Of a stretch of DNA of 64,000 bases, positions 26,826-35,351 are shown one piece after another. Made by a program: the position numbers and the translations under genes. Source of the DNA: Oscillospiraceae bacterium (lineage in GTDB: Bacteria; Bacillota; Clostridia; Oscillospirales; Oscillospiraceae); NCBI GenBank assembly GCA_017437095.1, contig JAFSBW010000072.1, forward strand, positions 32,742 through 96,741, read 5' to 3'. The stretch's first letter is position 1. Every line of letters begins with the position of its first letter. The notes beneath the pieces are model-generated. The model was given only the letters and a program-made list of their open reading frames with translations. It was not told the origin of the DNA and ran no database searches.

Positions 26826-26849
26826 TATGGGCGATTCTTCGCCCATACA
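26825..26849. terminator. Hairpin between convergent genes
   Basis: TATGGGCGATTCTTCGCCCATA is a strong hairpin (8-9 bp stem) between the lipoprotein gene and the convergent PyrF-like gene. T-runs are short on both sides, so efficiency is uncertain. Confidence 0.55.
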
Positions 26850-26855
26850 TAGCCA

Positions 26856-27689
26856 TTACAAAAGCTGGATATAGCTAAGAATGTTCTTTTTCATCCGCTG
26901 GGCGGCCTTGCGGGCGGCCTCTTCCAGGCCCTCCTCCCCCTCTTTCCAGGCGGTAAGGATGCTGCTTCCTGCGCAGACGATAGCGCCGTGGCCAAACTTA
27001 TCGAAAGCGCCGGCGCAGTTTTTGGCGTTGGCGCCCTTGGTATCGTAGCCCTCTACCAGCAGGAACATGTTTTTATATTTGCTGCGCAGGCCGGAATTGA
27101 TCTGGGCCGCGGCAGCGGAGCTAACGCCGCCTACGGCGCTGTAGCCGCAGCGGGCCATATGGTCCTTGCCGTAGTGGCTGGCCTGATCGGCGGCGGCCTG
27201 ATGCACCAGCCGGGAGCCGGTAAGCAGATCCTGCAGCTGGGCAGCGGAGCGGCTGCCGGAGCGAAGGGTCAGGAAAATATCCTTGCCCTGGCGGCAAAGG
27301 GGCATATATCCCTTCCAGCCGTCAGACCCCGCCCAAGGGGAAACGATCAGAGCATCATACTGCCAAAGCTCCCCTGAAAGGCTGGCGGCGGCAGCTTCGG
27401 CTTCCGCTTCCTCCCAAACAGCCGGGGCATCCAGGGCCACATAGTAGCCCAAAGCCTTGGCCTTGGAAAGCAGGCTGCGCAGCAGCGCTACCCCCTGCTC
27501 CCCCTGCAGGGCAAACCCGGCAAGAGAAAACCGCAGGGCAGGCACAGTATCCTTCAGCGCTTCCATAACCGCAGCGGCCCCCTGCTCATAGCCCATACCC
27601 TCCGGCAGCCAGTGGTCAGCGGCAGGAAAAGAAAGCATGCAGGGGCTTTTCAGCTTGCGGATCTTATTTTGCAAAACATCGATACTCAT
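26856..27689 (-). CDS. OMP decarboxylase-like pseudoenzyme (PyrF type 2 fold)
   Basis: 277 residues. The start MSIDVLQNKIRKLKSP is like PyrF type 2, and later blocks align by eye with it: YDALIVSPWAGSDGWKGYM with the NPYLGSDS region and LLVEGYDTKGANAKN with the phosphate-loop region. The catalytic D-x-K-x-x-D stretch, expected near residue 87 as LDAKRGDI, reads LDAPAVWE, so the lysine and aspartate are gone. It probably has no decarboxylase activity and may bind a phosphorylated ligand. ATG at 27689 follows GGAGGG; the longer frame upstream is unlikely. Confidence 0.6.
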   Translation of the reverse strand: MSIDVLQNKIRKLKSPCMLSFPAADHWLPEGMGYEQGAAAVMEALKDTVPALRFSLAGFALQGEQGVALLRSLLSKAKALGYYVALDAPAVWEEAEAEAAAASLSGELWQYDALIVSPWAGSDGWKGYMPLCRQGKDIFLTLRSGSRSAAQLQDLLTGSRLVHQAAADQASHYGKDHMARCGYSAVGGVSSAAAAQINSGLRSKYKNMFLLVEGYDTKGANAKNCAGAFDKFGHGAIVCAGSSILTAWKEGEEGLEEAARKAAQRMKKNILSYIQLL

Positions 27690-27803
27690 GGTTTTTCCCT
27701 CCAAATTCCCCTTTTCTTTGATTGTATCACAGTTTTTTCCCATTGAAAAGGGGGAAAGTTTCCGCAAACCGGGGAAAAATAAGCAAGGAAGGAGGCGAAT
27801 ACT

Positions 27804-27983
27804 ATGACCGTAAAAGCTATGATGCTGGGCGCGGGCCTGGGAGCTGCCGCGGGGGCTGTAGCCGTTATGATGATGGGCTCGGAAAACCCCACCCGCAAGC
27901 TTGCCACCAAGGCCGCGGACAAGGTTGAGCAGGCCGCCTGCCGGGTAGGCAGCAAGCTCAACCAGGCGCTGGATAAGATGTAA
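27804..27983 (+). CDS. Small YtxH-like membrane protein
   Basis: 59 residues, starting MTVKAMMLGAGLGAAAGAVA: a glycine/alanine-rich membrane helix followed by an amphipathic helical tail with alternating Lys and Asp/Glu (KLATKAADKVEQ). This is the size and shape of YtxH-type small membrane proteins. The start has AAGGAGGCG 7 bases upstream. It is divergent from the PyrF-like gene across a 114-base gap. Function unknown. Confidence 0.7.
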   Translation: MTVKAMMLGAGLGAAAGAVAVMMMGSENPTRKLATKAADKVEQAACRVGSKLNQALDKM

Positions 27984-27998
27984 ACGCCAATAACCCAC

Positions 27999-28112
27999 GC
28001 AGCAGGGACGGGAAACCGTCCCTGAACTCTTTAGGTGTAAAGAGTGAGGAGTTAAGAGTGAAGAGTGGAGATAGCAGAAATCTCAACTCTTCAATCTTCA
28101 ATCTTCAATCTT
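27999..28112. repeat. GTAGGG-type hairpin plus GAGATTGAA-type stem, copy 4
   Basis: CAGGGACGGGAAACCGTCCCTG forms a perfect hairpin. It is followed by GAGTGAGGAGTTAAGAGTG and GAAGAGTGGAGATAGCAGAA, mirrored by TCTCAACTCTTCAATCTTC words. Two repeat types sit back to back. Confidence 0.7.
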
Positions 28113-28210
28113 AATTGGCAGCATAATTTGTAATTTGCAATTATATTTCCTTGCACTTTGCTGCGCTATTGTGTACAATATAATAAGAAAATAGGAAAGA
28201 AGTGAGCATT

Positions 28211-28795
28211 ATGGGCGTATGGATCGCCATTGGCGCGGGCGCTGGGGCGCTGCTGGGCATAGGCGGCATTTTTCTTTGGGCAAGGCGGCGTGTGCGCCGG
28301 TTTTCCCGGCAGGTATTCGGCACGGATAGCCTTTTGCAGGGGCTGAAGGAAGCGGATGTGGCCCATTTGGAGAGCCCCCGCTCCCTCAACGGCTGCGATG
28401 CCCTGCTGCTGCCCAAAATACTGGCCGATTTCCCGGATTTTGACCCGAACCTGGCCTTTACCTACGCCAGGCGCTACATAACCGAGCAGCTTGCAGGCAA
28501 GGAAAAGCTGACGGTCTACCGCATCGTCATCAGCAAATACCTGCGTACTCTGGCGCAAAAGACCATCGTTATGCAGGCGGCGGTGGGCTTTACGGAAAAC
28601 GGCCAGCGCTTTCAAAACCGCTACGAGCTGGACTATACCTTCATCCTGGACGAAGGCAGCGAGCATATCGCCGCCAACTGCCCCAACTGCGGCGGCGCTC
28701 TTGGCTTCGGCGAAACCGATTGCCCCTACTGCGGCTGCCGGGTAGCGAGTGTATTGAACAACACCTGGAAATTTACCGCCATGCGGGAAAATTAA
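28211..28795 (+). CDS. Membrane-anchored protein with C-terminal zinc ribbon
   Basis: About 194 residues: an N-terminal membrane helix (VWIAIGAGAGALLGIGGIFL), a central 100-residue region that resembles the Tim44/NTF2-like proteins of Clostridia, and an embedded zinc ribbon CPNCGG ... CPYCGC near residues 158-178. The ATG at 28211 fits the AGGAAAG ribosome site better than the GTG at 28202. The next gene, an SH3-domain membrane protein, starts 10 bases downstream, so the two are probably co-transcribed. Role unknown. Confidence 0.65.
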   Translation: MGVWIAIGAGAGALLGIGGIFLWARRRVRRFSRQVFGTDSLLQGLKEADVAHLESPRSLNGCDALLLPKILADFPDFDPNLAFTYARRYITEQLAGKEKLTVYRIVISKYLRTLAQKTIVMQAAVGFTENGQRFQNRYELDYTFILDEGSEHIAANCPNCGGALGFGETDCPYCGCRVASVLNNTWKFTAMREN

Positions 28796-28805
28796 GGAGG
28801 TTTCT

Positions 28806-30719
28806 ATGGAAAATAAGCCCTATTCTCCGGAAAGCATCAACAATTCCGACCATTTCAGCGCCGATGAGCTGGCCGCCCAGGTAGATGCCCTGCTGGGGGA
28901 AGCTGACAGCCCTGCCGAAGCCCCCGCTGACGGCCCTTCCCAGGAAATTCCCGCAGAAGCCGCCGCAGCCCCCCAGGTAAATGCGGCCTATCCGCCCCCG
29001 CCGGAGGGTTATGTGCTGCGCTATGTGCAGACCCCTCAGGGGTATCAGGCTATGTATGTTCCCGCCCAGCAGGCGGCCTATGCCCAGCAGGCAGCTTACG
29101 CCCAGGCTAACCCCTGGACACCTCCCAGCCAGCCCCGGCAAGAGCCTGCCCAGCGGAGGCAAAGCTCCAGCCCTAGGCCCTCCCCTGCCCGGCCCGCAGG
29201 CGCTTTGAGGGAAAGGCCCCGGAAAAAGCCCTGGGGCAAGATCCTAGGCGCTTGCCTGCTGAGCGTGGCTGTGGTAGCGCTGGTGGTTTGGGCCGTGGTA
29301 GCAGGGTCTACCGCATTGATCCGCAGCTTCGGCGATGACCGCCGGGGCAGCTCTTTGGGCGGCGACCAGGGCGGCCAATGGGGCGGCGATGGCTACTATG
29401 GCGAAGGCTATATCGTAGACGAAAACGGCAACCTGATCCCCAACGGCGGCTTCTCTTTCAATGAATACAGCTACATCATAGACGAAAACGGAAATCTGGT
29501 CATCAGCGATGGCAGCTTCTCTTTCAGTATATACAGTTACACCATAGACGAAAACGGCACCATCATATTAGACCCCAACACCAACAGCTCCGGCTTTATT
29601 GTCCACAGCAACGGCGATATCGTGGATGAAAACGGCAACATCGTTGGCCGCATCAATGATTCTTTCAACCAGGACGGCGAAGACCCCTACTCCCCCATCG
29701 ACCCGGAAGTCTCTTTGGCCTTTGTCCGCGCCGAGGGTGGGCTGAATATGCGCAGCCAGCCTGACGGCGAGCGCATAGATACCATCCCCAACGGCTTCCC
29801 GGTGTATATGCTGGGCCACCGGGGCAACTGGTTTGAGGTAGACTACCGGGGAAAGCAGGGCTGGGTCAACGGCGATTATCTGTCCAGCGAGCCGGTAAAC
29901 GGCACTAAGGCCTACTATGTCCATGCCGAGGGCGGCCTGAATATGCGCGCTGAGCCTACCACCGCAAGCGAGCGTGTGGAAAACATCCCCGACGGCACCC
30001 AGATCTACAGCCGGGCCCAGTATGACAACTGGGTATTTACCTACTACGGCGGCACCTACGGCTGGGTAAGCGCCGACTATATTTCTACCTCTGCATACCG
30101 CCCCCAGCCTACCCAGGGCAGCACCTCCGGCGGCTACACCATGGCAGATATCGAAGCCGCCATGGAAGAAGCAAAGCAGTTCTACCGCTCCCGCAAAGGC
30201 AAAGCTCCCTCCGGCGGCCTGCGCTCTGACAGCCTGACGGAAAAGCAGGTAGAAGAGCTTTACTGGGATGCCGTTGGCCTGGTGGTGGGTATGGATTACT
30301 TCCCCGCCGGTCAGTTTGAAACCGTTGTAGGCTCGCTGGAAGTGAAAGACGACCCCTATGCATGGTTCTACCAGGTATCCGACCCCAAGATCAAAACCAT
30401 GGAAGACTGGGCGGATCTGTTCTACAGCACCCTTACCGACGACCTGGCCTGCGATATCCTTTGCGGCACGCCTATGTTTATGCTGGACGGCAAGATGTAC
30501 ATTTCCGCCGGCGCCATGGGCGATGAGGGCCTGGGAACAGACTATACCATCCGGGTAGAAGAAGAAAACGGCGGCTATAAGCTCATCATGGATGTGGTCA
30601 ACACTCGCGAGGACTACTACACCGGCGCAGTTGAGCGCATGGAGTGGACTTTTACCGCCCATTGCTTCAAAGAAGACGGCGTTTGGGTCTTCGACGATGC
30701 CGACACACCCTACCGCTAA
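28806..30719 (+). CDS. Large surface protein with DENGN repeats and two SH3b domains
   Basis: 637 residues. Residues 1-145 are cytoplasmic, acidic then Pro/Ala/Gln rich (QQAAYAQQAAYAQ). One membrane helix lies at about 147-168. Residues 204-280 contain five near-repeats of (V/I)DENGN(L/I) joined by Gly/Ser-Phe segments. Two bacterial SH3 domains follow (EGGLNMRSQPDG ... GWVNGDYLS; EGGLNMRAEPTT ... GWVSADYIS), then a 200-residue C-terminal domain I cannot name. SH3b domains usually bind cell wall. It probably faces the wall in a type II topology. Ribosome site AAGGAGG. Confidence 0.75.
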   Translation: MENKPYSPESINNSDHFSADELAAQVDALLGEADSPAEAPADGPSQEIPAEAAAAPQVNAAYPPPPEGYVLRYVQTPQGYQAMYVPAQQAAYAQQAAYAQANPWTPPSQPRQEPAQRRQSSSPRPSPARPAGALRERPRKKPWGKILGACLLSVAVVALVVWAVVAGSTALIRSFGDDRRGSSLGGDQGGQWGGDGYYGEGYIVDENGNLIPNGGFSFNEYSYIIDENGNLVISDGSFSFSIYSYTIDENGTIILDPNTNSSGFIVHSNGDIVDENGNIVGRINDSFNQDGEDPYSPIDPEVSLAFVRAEGGLNMRSQPDGERIDTIPNGFPVYMLGHRGNWFEVDYRGKQGWVNGDYLSSEPVNGTKAYYVHAEGGLNMRAEPTTASERVENIPDGTQIYSRAQYDNWVFTYYGGTYGWVSADYISTSAYRPQPTQGSTSGGYTMADIEAAMEEAKQFYRSRKGKAPSGGLRSDSLTEKQVEELYWDAVGLVVGMDYFPAGQFETVVGSLEVKDDPYAWFYQVSDPKIKTMEDWADLFYSTLTDDLACDILCGTPMFMLDGKMYISAGAMGDEGLGTDYTIRVEEENGGYKLIMDVVNTREDYYTGAVERMEWTFTAHCFKEDGVWVFDDADTPYR

Positions 30720-30720
30720 G

Positions 30721-30937
30721 CAATTGACAATTGACAGTTGACAGTTGACAATTCCCGCCCCCATGCCTTCCCCCGGGGGGAAGGTGGCACGGCTTTAGCC
30801 GTGACGGATGAGGAATGCGGGCAGAAGCCTTACGATTTTGCATCTGTCCGGGCTTCTTCCCAAACTTCCACATTTCGCCGTTCCTCACCCGCCCCCTACG
30901 GGGGCACCCTCCCCCCGGGGGAGGGTATTCCCGCCCC
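30721..30937. repeat. Composite hairpin repeat
   Basis: Tandem TTGACAATTGACAG words are followed by CCTTCCCCCGGGGGGAAGG, a GGCACGGCTTTAGCCGTG hairpin and GACGGATGAGG. After a 70-base middle the inverse words CCTCACCCGCCCCC and CCCTCCCCCCGGGGGAGGG occur. The outer parts are therefore roughly mirrored. I remember the GACGGATGAGG hairpin type from other Clostridia gaps. Confidence 0.65.
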
Positions 30938-30972
30938 AATTTGTAATTTATAATTGTTCTTTCGAGGTTCTT

Positions 30973-32202
30973 ATGGACTACTATGCCCTTGTGGATTTTG
31001 TGGTGGATCTTGGCTACCGGCTGGCTATGAACGGCGCCGAGACCTTCCGCGTAGAAGAATCCATAACTTACATTCTAAAAACCTACGGCATCAAGGCCGA
31101 GGTGTTCGCCATCCCCAACTGCCTTACGGTAAGCATCGAAACGGAAACCGGCAAGCCCATGACCCGTATGCGCCGCATTCACGACCACGGCAACGACCTG
31201 GACTCTGTTGAGCGCTACAGCAATCTTTCCCGCCGTATCTGCGCCGAAAAGCCGGAGCCGGAGGTTGCCCGGCAATGGCTCAAAGAGGTGGATGCTTCCC
31301 GCCGCAGCTACCGCCTGCCGGGGCTGCTGCTGGGCCATATCTTAGGCTCGGCTGGCTTTGCCTGGTTTTTCGGTGCTGACCTGGCTGACGGTTTGCTGGC
31401 GGGGCTTTGCGGCCTGCTGGTTGGTATCGTCAACCTGAAGATCGCCGCACTGGAAGCCAACCAGTTTTTCCGCACCATCATCGCCTCCTACCTGATGGCG
31501 GTAGCCGCCTACCTGCTGGATGCCGCAGGAATCGCCCACAATTCCGATTCGGTGGTCATCGGCACCCTGATGCTCCTGGTGCCCGGCCTGCTGTTTACCA
31601 ACGCCATGCGGGATATCATCTACGGCGATGTAAACTCCGGCACAAACCGGATCGTGCAGGTGATCCTCATTGCCGCCGCCATCGCCCTGGGTACGGGCGC
31701 TGCCTGGGCTACGGTAAACGCCATCGCTCCCCTGCCCATCCACCCGGATGCTCCCGCCCCGGGCTTTCTTGTGCAGGAGCTTGGCTGCCTGGTAGGCTGC
31801 CTGGGCTTTGCCATCGTGTTCAATATCCATGGGCCGGGCATGCTGCTGTGCGCATTGGGCGGAATGCTCTCCTGGGCGGGCTACCTGGTAGCTATGCAGC
31901 TGGGCAGCGGCGATCTGGTTGCCTATTTTATCGCCGCGGTGATCTCCGGGGTGTATGCCGAGATCATGGCCAGAGTGCGCAAATACCCGGCAATCTCCTA
32001 CCTGGTTGTGGCCATTTTCCCCATGATCCCCGGAGGCAGCGTGTATTTTACCATGGTAAGCGCCATGCAAGGCAATATGAGCCAGTTCAGCAGCCGCCTG
32101 ATGCATACCGTTGCCATCGCCGGCGTGCTAGCCGTGGGCATTTTGATGGCTTCCACCGTGGTGCGCATCGTCACCGCCTACAAGCGGCGGAGACGCAATT
32201 GA
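30973..32202 (+). CDS. Threonine/serine exporter (fused ThrE domains)
   Basis: About 409 residues combining the ThrE N-terminal exporter domain (DLGYRLAMNGAETFRVEES; CLTVSIETETG) with a ThrE_2-type C-terminal half, about ten membrane helices in all (PGLLFTNAMRDIIYGDVNSG is a typical signature). In two-gene versions the halves are separate (ThrE plus YjjB-like); here they are one chain. It likely exports threonine, serine or related compounds. ATG at 30973 follows a GAGG site; the frame upstream runs through repeat DNA and is rejected. Confidence 0.85.
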   Translation: MDYYALVDFVVDLGYRLAMNGAETFRVEESITYILKTYGIKAEVFAIPNCLTVSIETETGKPMTRMRRIHDHGNDLDSVERYSNLSRRICAEKPEPEVARQWLKEVDASRRSYRLPGLLLGHILGSAGFAWFFGADLADGLLAGLCGLLVGIVNLKIAALEANQFFRTIIASYLMAVAAYLLDAAGIAHNSDSVVIGTLMLLVPGLLFTNAMRDIIYGDVNSGTNRIVQVILIAAAIALGTGAAWATVNAIAPLPIHPDAPAPGFLVQELGCLVGCLGFAIVFNIHGPGMLLCALGGMLSWAGYLVAMQLGSGDLVAYFIAAVISGVYAEIMARVRKYPAISYLVVAIFPMIPGGSVYFTMVSAMQGNMSQFSSRLMHTVAIAGVLAVGILMASTVVRIVTAYKRRRRN

Positions 32203-32217
32203 CAGTGCTGAGGCTAC

Positions 32218-32295
32218 TGTCTGAGATTAGAGAGTTAAGAGTGGAGAGTGAAGATAGCGGTATCTCCACTCTTCAATCTCCAATCTTCAATCTGG
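32218..32295. repeat. GAGATTGAA-type stem element, copy 5
   Basis: GAGATTAGAGAGTTAAGAG and TGGAGAGTGAAG flank a GATAGCGGTA loop and are mirrored by TCTCCACTCTTCAATCTCC words. It directly follows the exporter gene. Confidence 0.7.
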
Positions 32296-32313
32296 CAATT
32301 TGTGATTCATAAT

Positions 32314-32349
32314 AAAAAGAGCTGTTGCGGCCATGCAACAGCTCTTTTT
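32314..32349. terminator. Bidirectional terminator between thrE-like gene and yajC
   Basis: A perfect 15-bp stem (AAAAAGAGCTGTTGC with its complement) and a 6-base loop, with A and T runs built in. It serves both convergent transcripts. Confidence 0.92.
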
Positions 32350-32361
32350 ATATAAGCGAAT

Positions 32362-32778
32362 TTACTTACCCTTGGCAGCCTTCTTGGCAGCCTTGGCCTT
32401 GGCGGCATCCTCAATGGCCTTCTTCTCAGCAGCCTTCTTGGCAGCCGCAGCGGTCTCATTGGAGGAAACGGCCCACTTGGTGATCTCCATGCGCACCTGG
32501 TCGGCGCTGGTCTCGATCACCAGGCGGTCTTCCTTAACGGAAATCACATTGCCGCAGATACCGCCGATGGTGATGATGTCATCGCCAACCTTAATGGCGT
32601 TGCGCATAGCTTCGGCTTCCTTCTTCCGCTTGCTTTCGGGACGGAACACCATAAACCAGAAGATCAGGCCCATAATGCCCAGCATGAGCAGCATAGAGGG
32701 CAGACCGCTGGTAGGAGTAGGATTACCAGCATTGGCTGCATCCGCACCGGCTTCAGCAAGAAAACGAACAAAATTCAT
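32362..32778 (-). CDS. yajC: Preprotein translocase subunit YajC
   Basis: 138 residues: a short N-terminus, one membrane helix (LPSMLLMLGIMGLIFWFMVF), the YajC signature FRPESKRKKEAEAMRNA and the beta-rich KVGDDIITIGGICGNVISV, then an Ala/Lys-rich tail (AAAKKAAEKKAIEDAAKAKA) longer than usual. YajC associates with SecDF at the translocon. It lies downstream of tgt and queA, the classic queA-tgt-yajC order. Confidence 0.92.
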   Translation of the reverse strand: MNFVRFLAEAGADAANAGNPTPTSGLPSMLLMLGIMGLIFWFMVFRPESKRKKEAEAMRNAIKVGDDIITIGGICGNVISVKEDRLVIETSADQVRMEITKWAVSSNETAAAAKKAAEKKAIEDAAKAKAAKKAAKGK

Positions 32779-32846
32779 AATAATTAGCTCCTTTGCTTAA
32801 TCTTACCAAAATATTATATCATTTTTGCCATAAATTGCAAGTGTTA

Positions 32847-33977
32847 TTATATTCTTCGGGCTAATTTCTCGGAGTATTCCCGGCGGAAGGCTTCAAACCG
32901 GCCCTCGTCCAGCGCTTCCCTGATGCGCTCCATCAGCTTATTGTAAAAATACAGGTTATGCATTACGCAAAGCCGCATTGCCAGCATTTCTTCGGCTACG
33001 AAGAGGTGGCGAATGTATGCCCGGCTGTAGCGGCGGCATACGGGGCAATCGCAGTGGCTGTCGATGGGGTTAAGGTCGATGGCGTACTTGGCGTTTTTCA
33101 GGTTGATAGCCCCCTCCCAGGTAAACAGCCTTGCGTGCCGGGCGTTGCGGGCGGGCATCACGCAGTCGAAAAAGTCCACGCCCCGAGCAACCGCTTCGAT
33201 GATGTTGGTAGGCGTGCCTACGCCCATCAGGTAGCGGGTCTTATCCTGGGGCATAAAAGGCTCTACGGCTTCGATAATGTCGTACATCTGCTGGGCGGTT
33301 TCGCCTACCGCCAGGCCGCCGATGGCGTAGCCGGGCAGGTCAAGGTCAGCAATGCGCTTCATGTGGTCTACCCGGATATCCGCGTAAGTGCCGCCCTGGT
33401 TGATGCCCCAAAGCATCTGCTGCGGGTTTACCGTATCCGGCAGGGCGTTGAGCCTGGCGTTTTCCTCCTTGCAGCGCACCAGCCACCGGTAGGTGCGGTC
33501 TACACTCTTGAGTACATAGTCCCGGGGCGCGGGGTTTTCGATGCATTCATCAAAGGCCATGCAAATGTCGCTGCCCAGGTTGCTCTGGATGCGCATGCTT
33601 TCCTCCGGACCCATAAAGATCTTGCGCCCGTCAATGTGGGAGGAAAAGTAAACGCCTTCCTCTTTAATGCGGCGCAAGCTCGCCAGGGAAAACACCTGAA
33701 ATCCGCCGGAATCCGTAAGGATCGGGCCGTCCCAGGTCATAAACTTGTGCAGACCGCCGCACTCTTTTACCAGGCCATCACCGGGGCGCAGGTGCAGATG
33801 GTAGGTGTTGCTCAGCTCTACCTGGCAGCCGATGTCTTTCAGATCCTTGGCGCTCAGGCCGCCCTTGATAGCGCCCTGGGTGCCAACATTCATAAATACC
33901 GGGGTCTGCACCGTGCCATGGGCGCAGGTAAATTCCCCCCGCCGTGCCTTGCCCTCTGTCTTTTTTAGTTCAAACAT
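32847..33977 (-). CDS. tgt: tRNA-guanine transglycosylase
   Basis: 376 residues with the TGT hallmarks: GGFQVFSLASLR, MAFDECIENPAPRDY, nucleophile region GVDFFDCVMPARNARHA, and the zinc site CDCPVC ... H near residues 310-340. In bacteria it exchanges guanine-34 for preQ1 in tRNAs for Asp, Asn, His and Tyr. queA for the next step lies upstream, separated by a hairpin array. The window contains no preQ1 biosynthesis genes, so the precursor route is not visible here. Confidence 0.96.
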   Translation of the reverse strand: MFELKKTEGKARRGEFTCAHGTVQTPVFMNVGTQGAIKGGLSAKDLKDIGCQVELSNTYHLHLRPGDGLVKECGGLHKFMTWDGPILTDSGGFQVFSLASLRRIKEEGVYFSSHIDGRKIFMGPEESMRIQSNLGSDICMAFDECIENPAPRDYVLKSVDRTYRWLVRCKEENARLNALPDTVNPQQMLWGINQGGTYADIRVDHMKRIADLDLPGYAIGGLAVGETAQQMYDIIEAVEPFMPQDKTRYLMGVGTPTNIIEAVARGVDFFDCVMPARNARHARLFTWEGAINLKNAKYAIDLNPIDSHCDCPVCRRYSRAYIRHLFVAEEMLAMRLCVMHNLYFYNKLMERIREALDEGRFEAFRREYSEKLARRI

Positions 33978-34002
33978 AAGCTATCTTCCTTTGTTTCATT
34001 CA

Positions 34003-34208
34003 CTATGAATTGACGGCAAGCCGTCATGAATTGAAATTTCATTTCATGATTTCTCCTGCGTTGTTTCTCAACGCAGCTCCATGATTTGAATTGCAACCTC
34101 TTATGCGCCGCAGCGCAATTCATGGCGTAGCCAATTCACGAGCATTCAGCTCAATTCATGCAACCGCAAGGTTGCAATTCATTGCAATGGTCATACTATG
34201 ACCATTGC
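34003..34208. repeat. Micro-hairpin array with CAATTCATG spacer
   Basis: Hairpins GACGGCAAGCCGTC, GAAATTTCATTTC, CTGCGTTGTTTCTCAACGCAG, GCGCCGCAGCGC and GCAACCGCAAGGTTGC alternate with ATGAATTG/CAATTCAT words. The last one, TGCAATGGTCAT-ACT-ATGACCATTGCA at 34183-34208 (written in parts), has one arm made of the final codons and stop of queA. Confidence 0.85.
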
Positions 34209-35213
34209 ATCTCCAAAGCTGAAGAAGCGGTAGCGCTCGTTTACGGCTTCCCGGTAGGCCGACATGATGTTCTCCCGGCTGGAAAAGGCGGATACCAGCA
34301 TCAGCAGGGTGCTTTCCGGCAGGTGGAAATTGGTAACCAGGCCGTCCATGGCCTTAAAACGGTAGCCGGGGTAGATAAAGATCTCCGTCCACTTGGCTTT
34401 TGCTTCAAAGCTGCCGTCCTCATTTACAAGAGATTCCAGCGTGCGGCAAGAGGTAGTGCCTACGCAGATGATCCTGCCCCCGGCTTTGCGGGTAGCGTTG
34501 AGAATCTCCGCCGTTTCCTGGCTAAGCATACAAAGCTCGCTGTGCATATGATGCTCGGTAATATCCTCCGCCTTTACCGGGCGGAAAGTCCCCAGGCCTA
34601 CATGGAGCGTAACAAATGCGGTAGTAACCCCTTTTTCACGGATTTTCTCCAGCAGGTCCGTGGTAAAATGTAAGCCTGCGGTAGGGGCAGCGGCAGAGCC
34701 AACAGCCTTGGAGTATACCGTCTGGTAGCGCTCCTGGTCGGCTAGCTCTTCTTTGATGTAGGGCGGCAGGGGCATCTTGCCCAGGCTTTCCAAAACCTCC
34801 AGAAAAATGCCCTCATACTGGAATTCTACCACCCGGTTGCCCGTATCCAGCACATCTACTACCCTGCCCCGCAGCTCACCGTTTCCGAAGATCACCTCAT
34901 GGCCCAGCTGCATCTTTCTGCCGGGCTTGACCAGGCACTCCCAGCGCTTATCCCCAAGATCCCGCAACAGCAGCACTTCCACAGCGCCGCCGGTAGGCCG
35001 GTGGCCCAAAAGCCGGGCAGGCAAAACCCGGGAATCGTTCATAACCAGGCAATCGCCGGGCTTAAGATACTCCAATATATCGTAAAAATGCCGGTGGGTG
35101 ATCTCGCCGCTTTCCCGGCCCAGCACCAGCAAACGGGAGCTGTCGCGCTGCTGCAAAGGGGTCTGAGCGATCAGCTCCTGGGGCAGGTCATACCAAAAAT
35201 CATGGGTCTTCAA
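34191..35213 (-). CDS. queA: S-adenosylmethionine:tRNA ribosyltransferase-isomerase
   Basis: About 340 residues matching QueA: start [19 protein letters not shown], then [37 protein letters not shown] and [10 protein letters not shown], ending in [11 protein letters not shown]. It transfers the ribosyl part of SAM to preQ1 in tRNA, making epoxyqueuosine. The longer frame begins at an ATG at 35303, but family alignment and the GGGAGG site place the start at a TTG at 35213. The last codons lie within the terminal hairpin of the repeat array downstream. Confidence 0.94.
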   Translation of the reverse strand: MKTHDFWYDLPQELIAQTPLQQRDSSRLLVLGRESGEITHRHFYDILEYLKPGDCLVMNDSRVLPARLLGHRPTGGAVEVLLLRDLGDKRWECLVKPGRKMQLGHEVIFGNGELRGRVVDVLDTGNRVVEFQYEGIFLEVLESLGKMPLPPYIKEELADQERYQTVYSKAVGSAAAPTAGLHFTTDLLEKIREKGVTTAFVTLHVGLGTFRPVKAEDITEHHMHSELCMLSQETAEILNATRKAGGRIICVGTTSCRTLESLVNEDGSFEAKAKWTEIFIYPGYRFKAMDGLVTNFHLPESTLLMLVSAFSSRENIMSAYREAVNERYRFFSFGDAMVIV

Positions 35214-35274
35214 TGTAAAAATCCTCCCAACAGGGCTATGGGAGCGCCCTCCCCGGCCCTGAACTATTGGCTTT

Positions 35275-35303
35275 ATTATAGCCCAAATTCTCCCCATTTG
35301 CAA
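35275..35303 (-). promoter_or_regulatory. Promoter for queA-tgt-yajC
   Basis: On the minus strand TTGCAA (35298-35303) and TATAAT (35275-35280) are 17 bp apart, giving a leader of about 55 bases. Confidence 0.75.
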
Positions 35304-35351
35304 CAGACAAAATCAGTCCCGGCCGCATAGATTGGCATGGAGGTAATGGAT

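Noticed and set aside
30808-30972. N-terminal extension of the ThrE-type exporter from 30808
   Set aside because: This part translates the composite repeat; the family start is at the ATG at 30973.
35214-35274. PreQ1 riboswitch in the queA leader
   Set aside because: The leader is short and I cannot see the conserved aptamer or expression platform.
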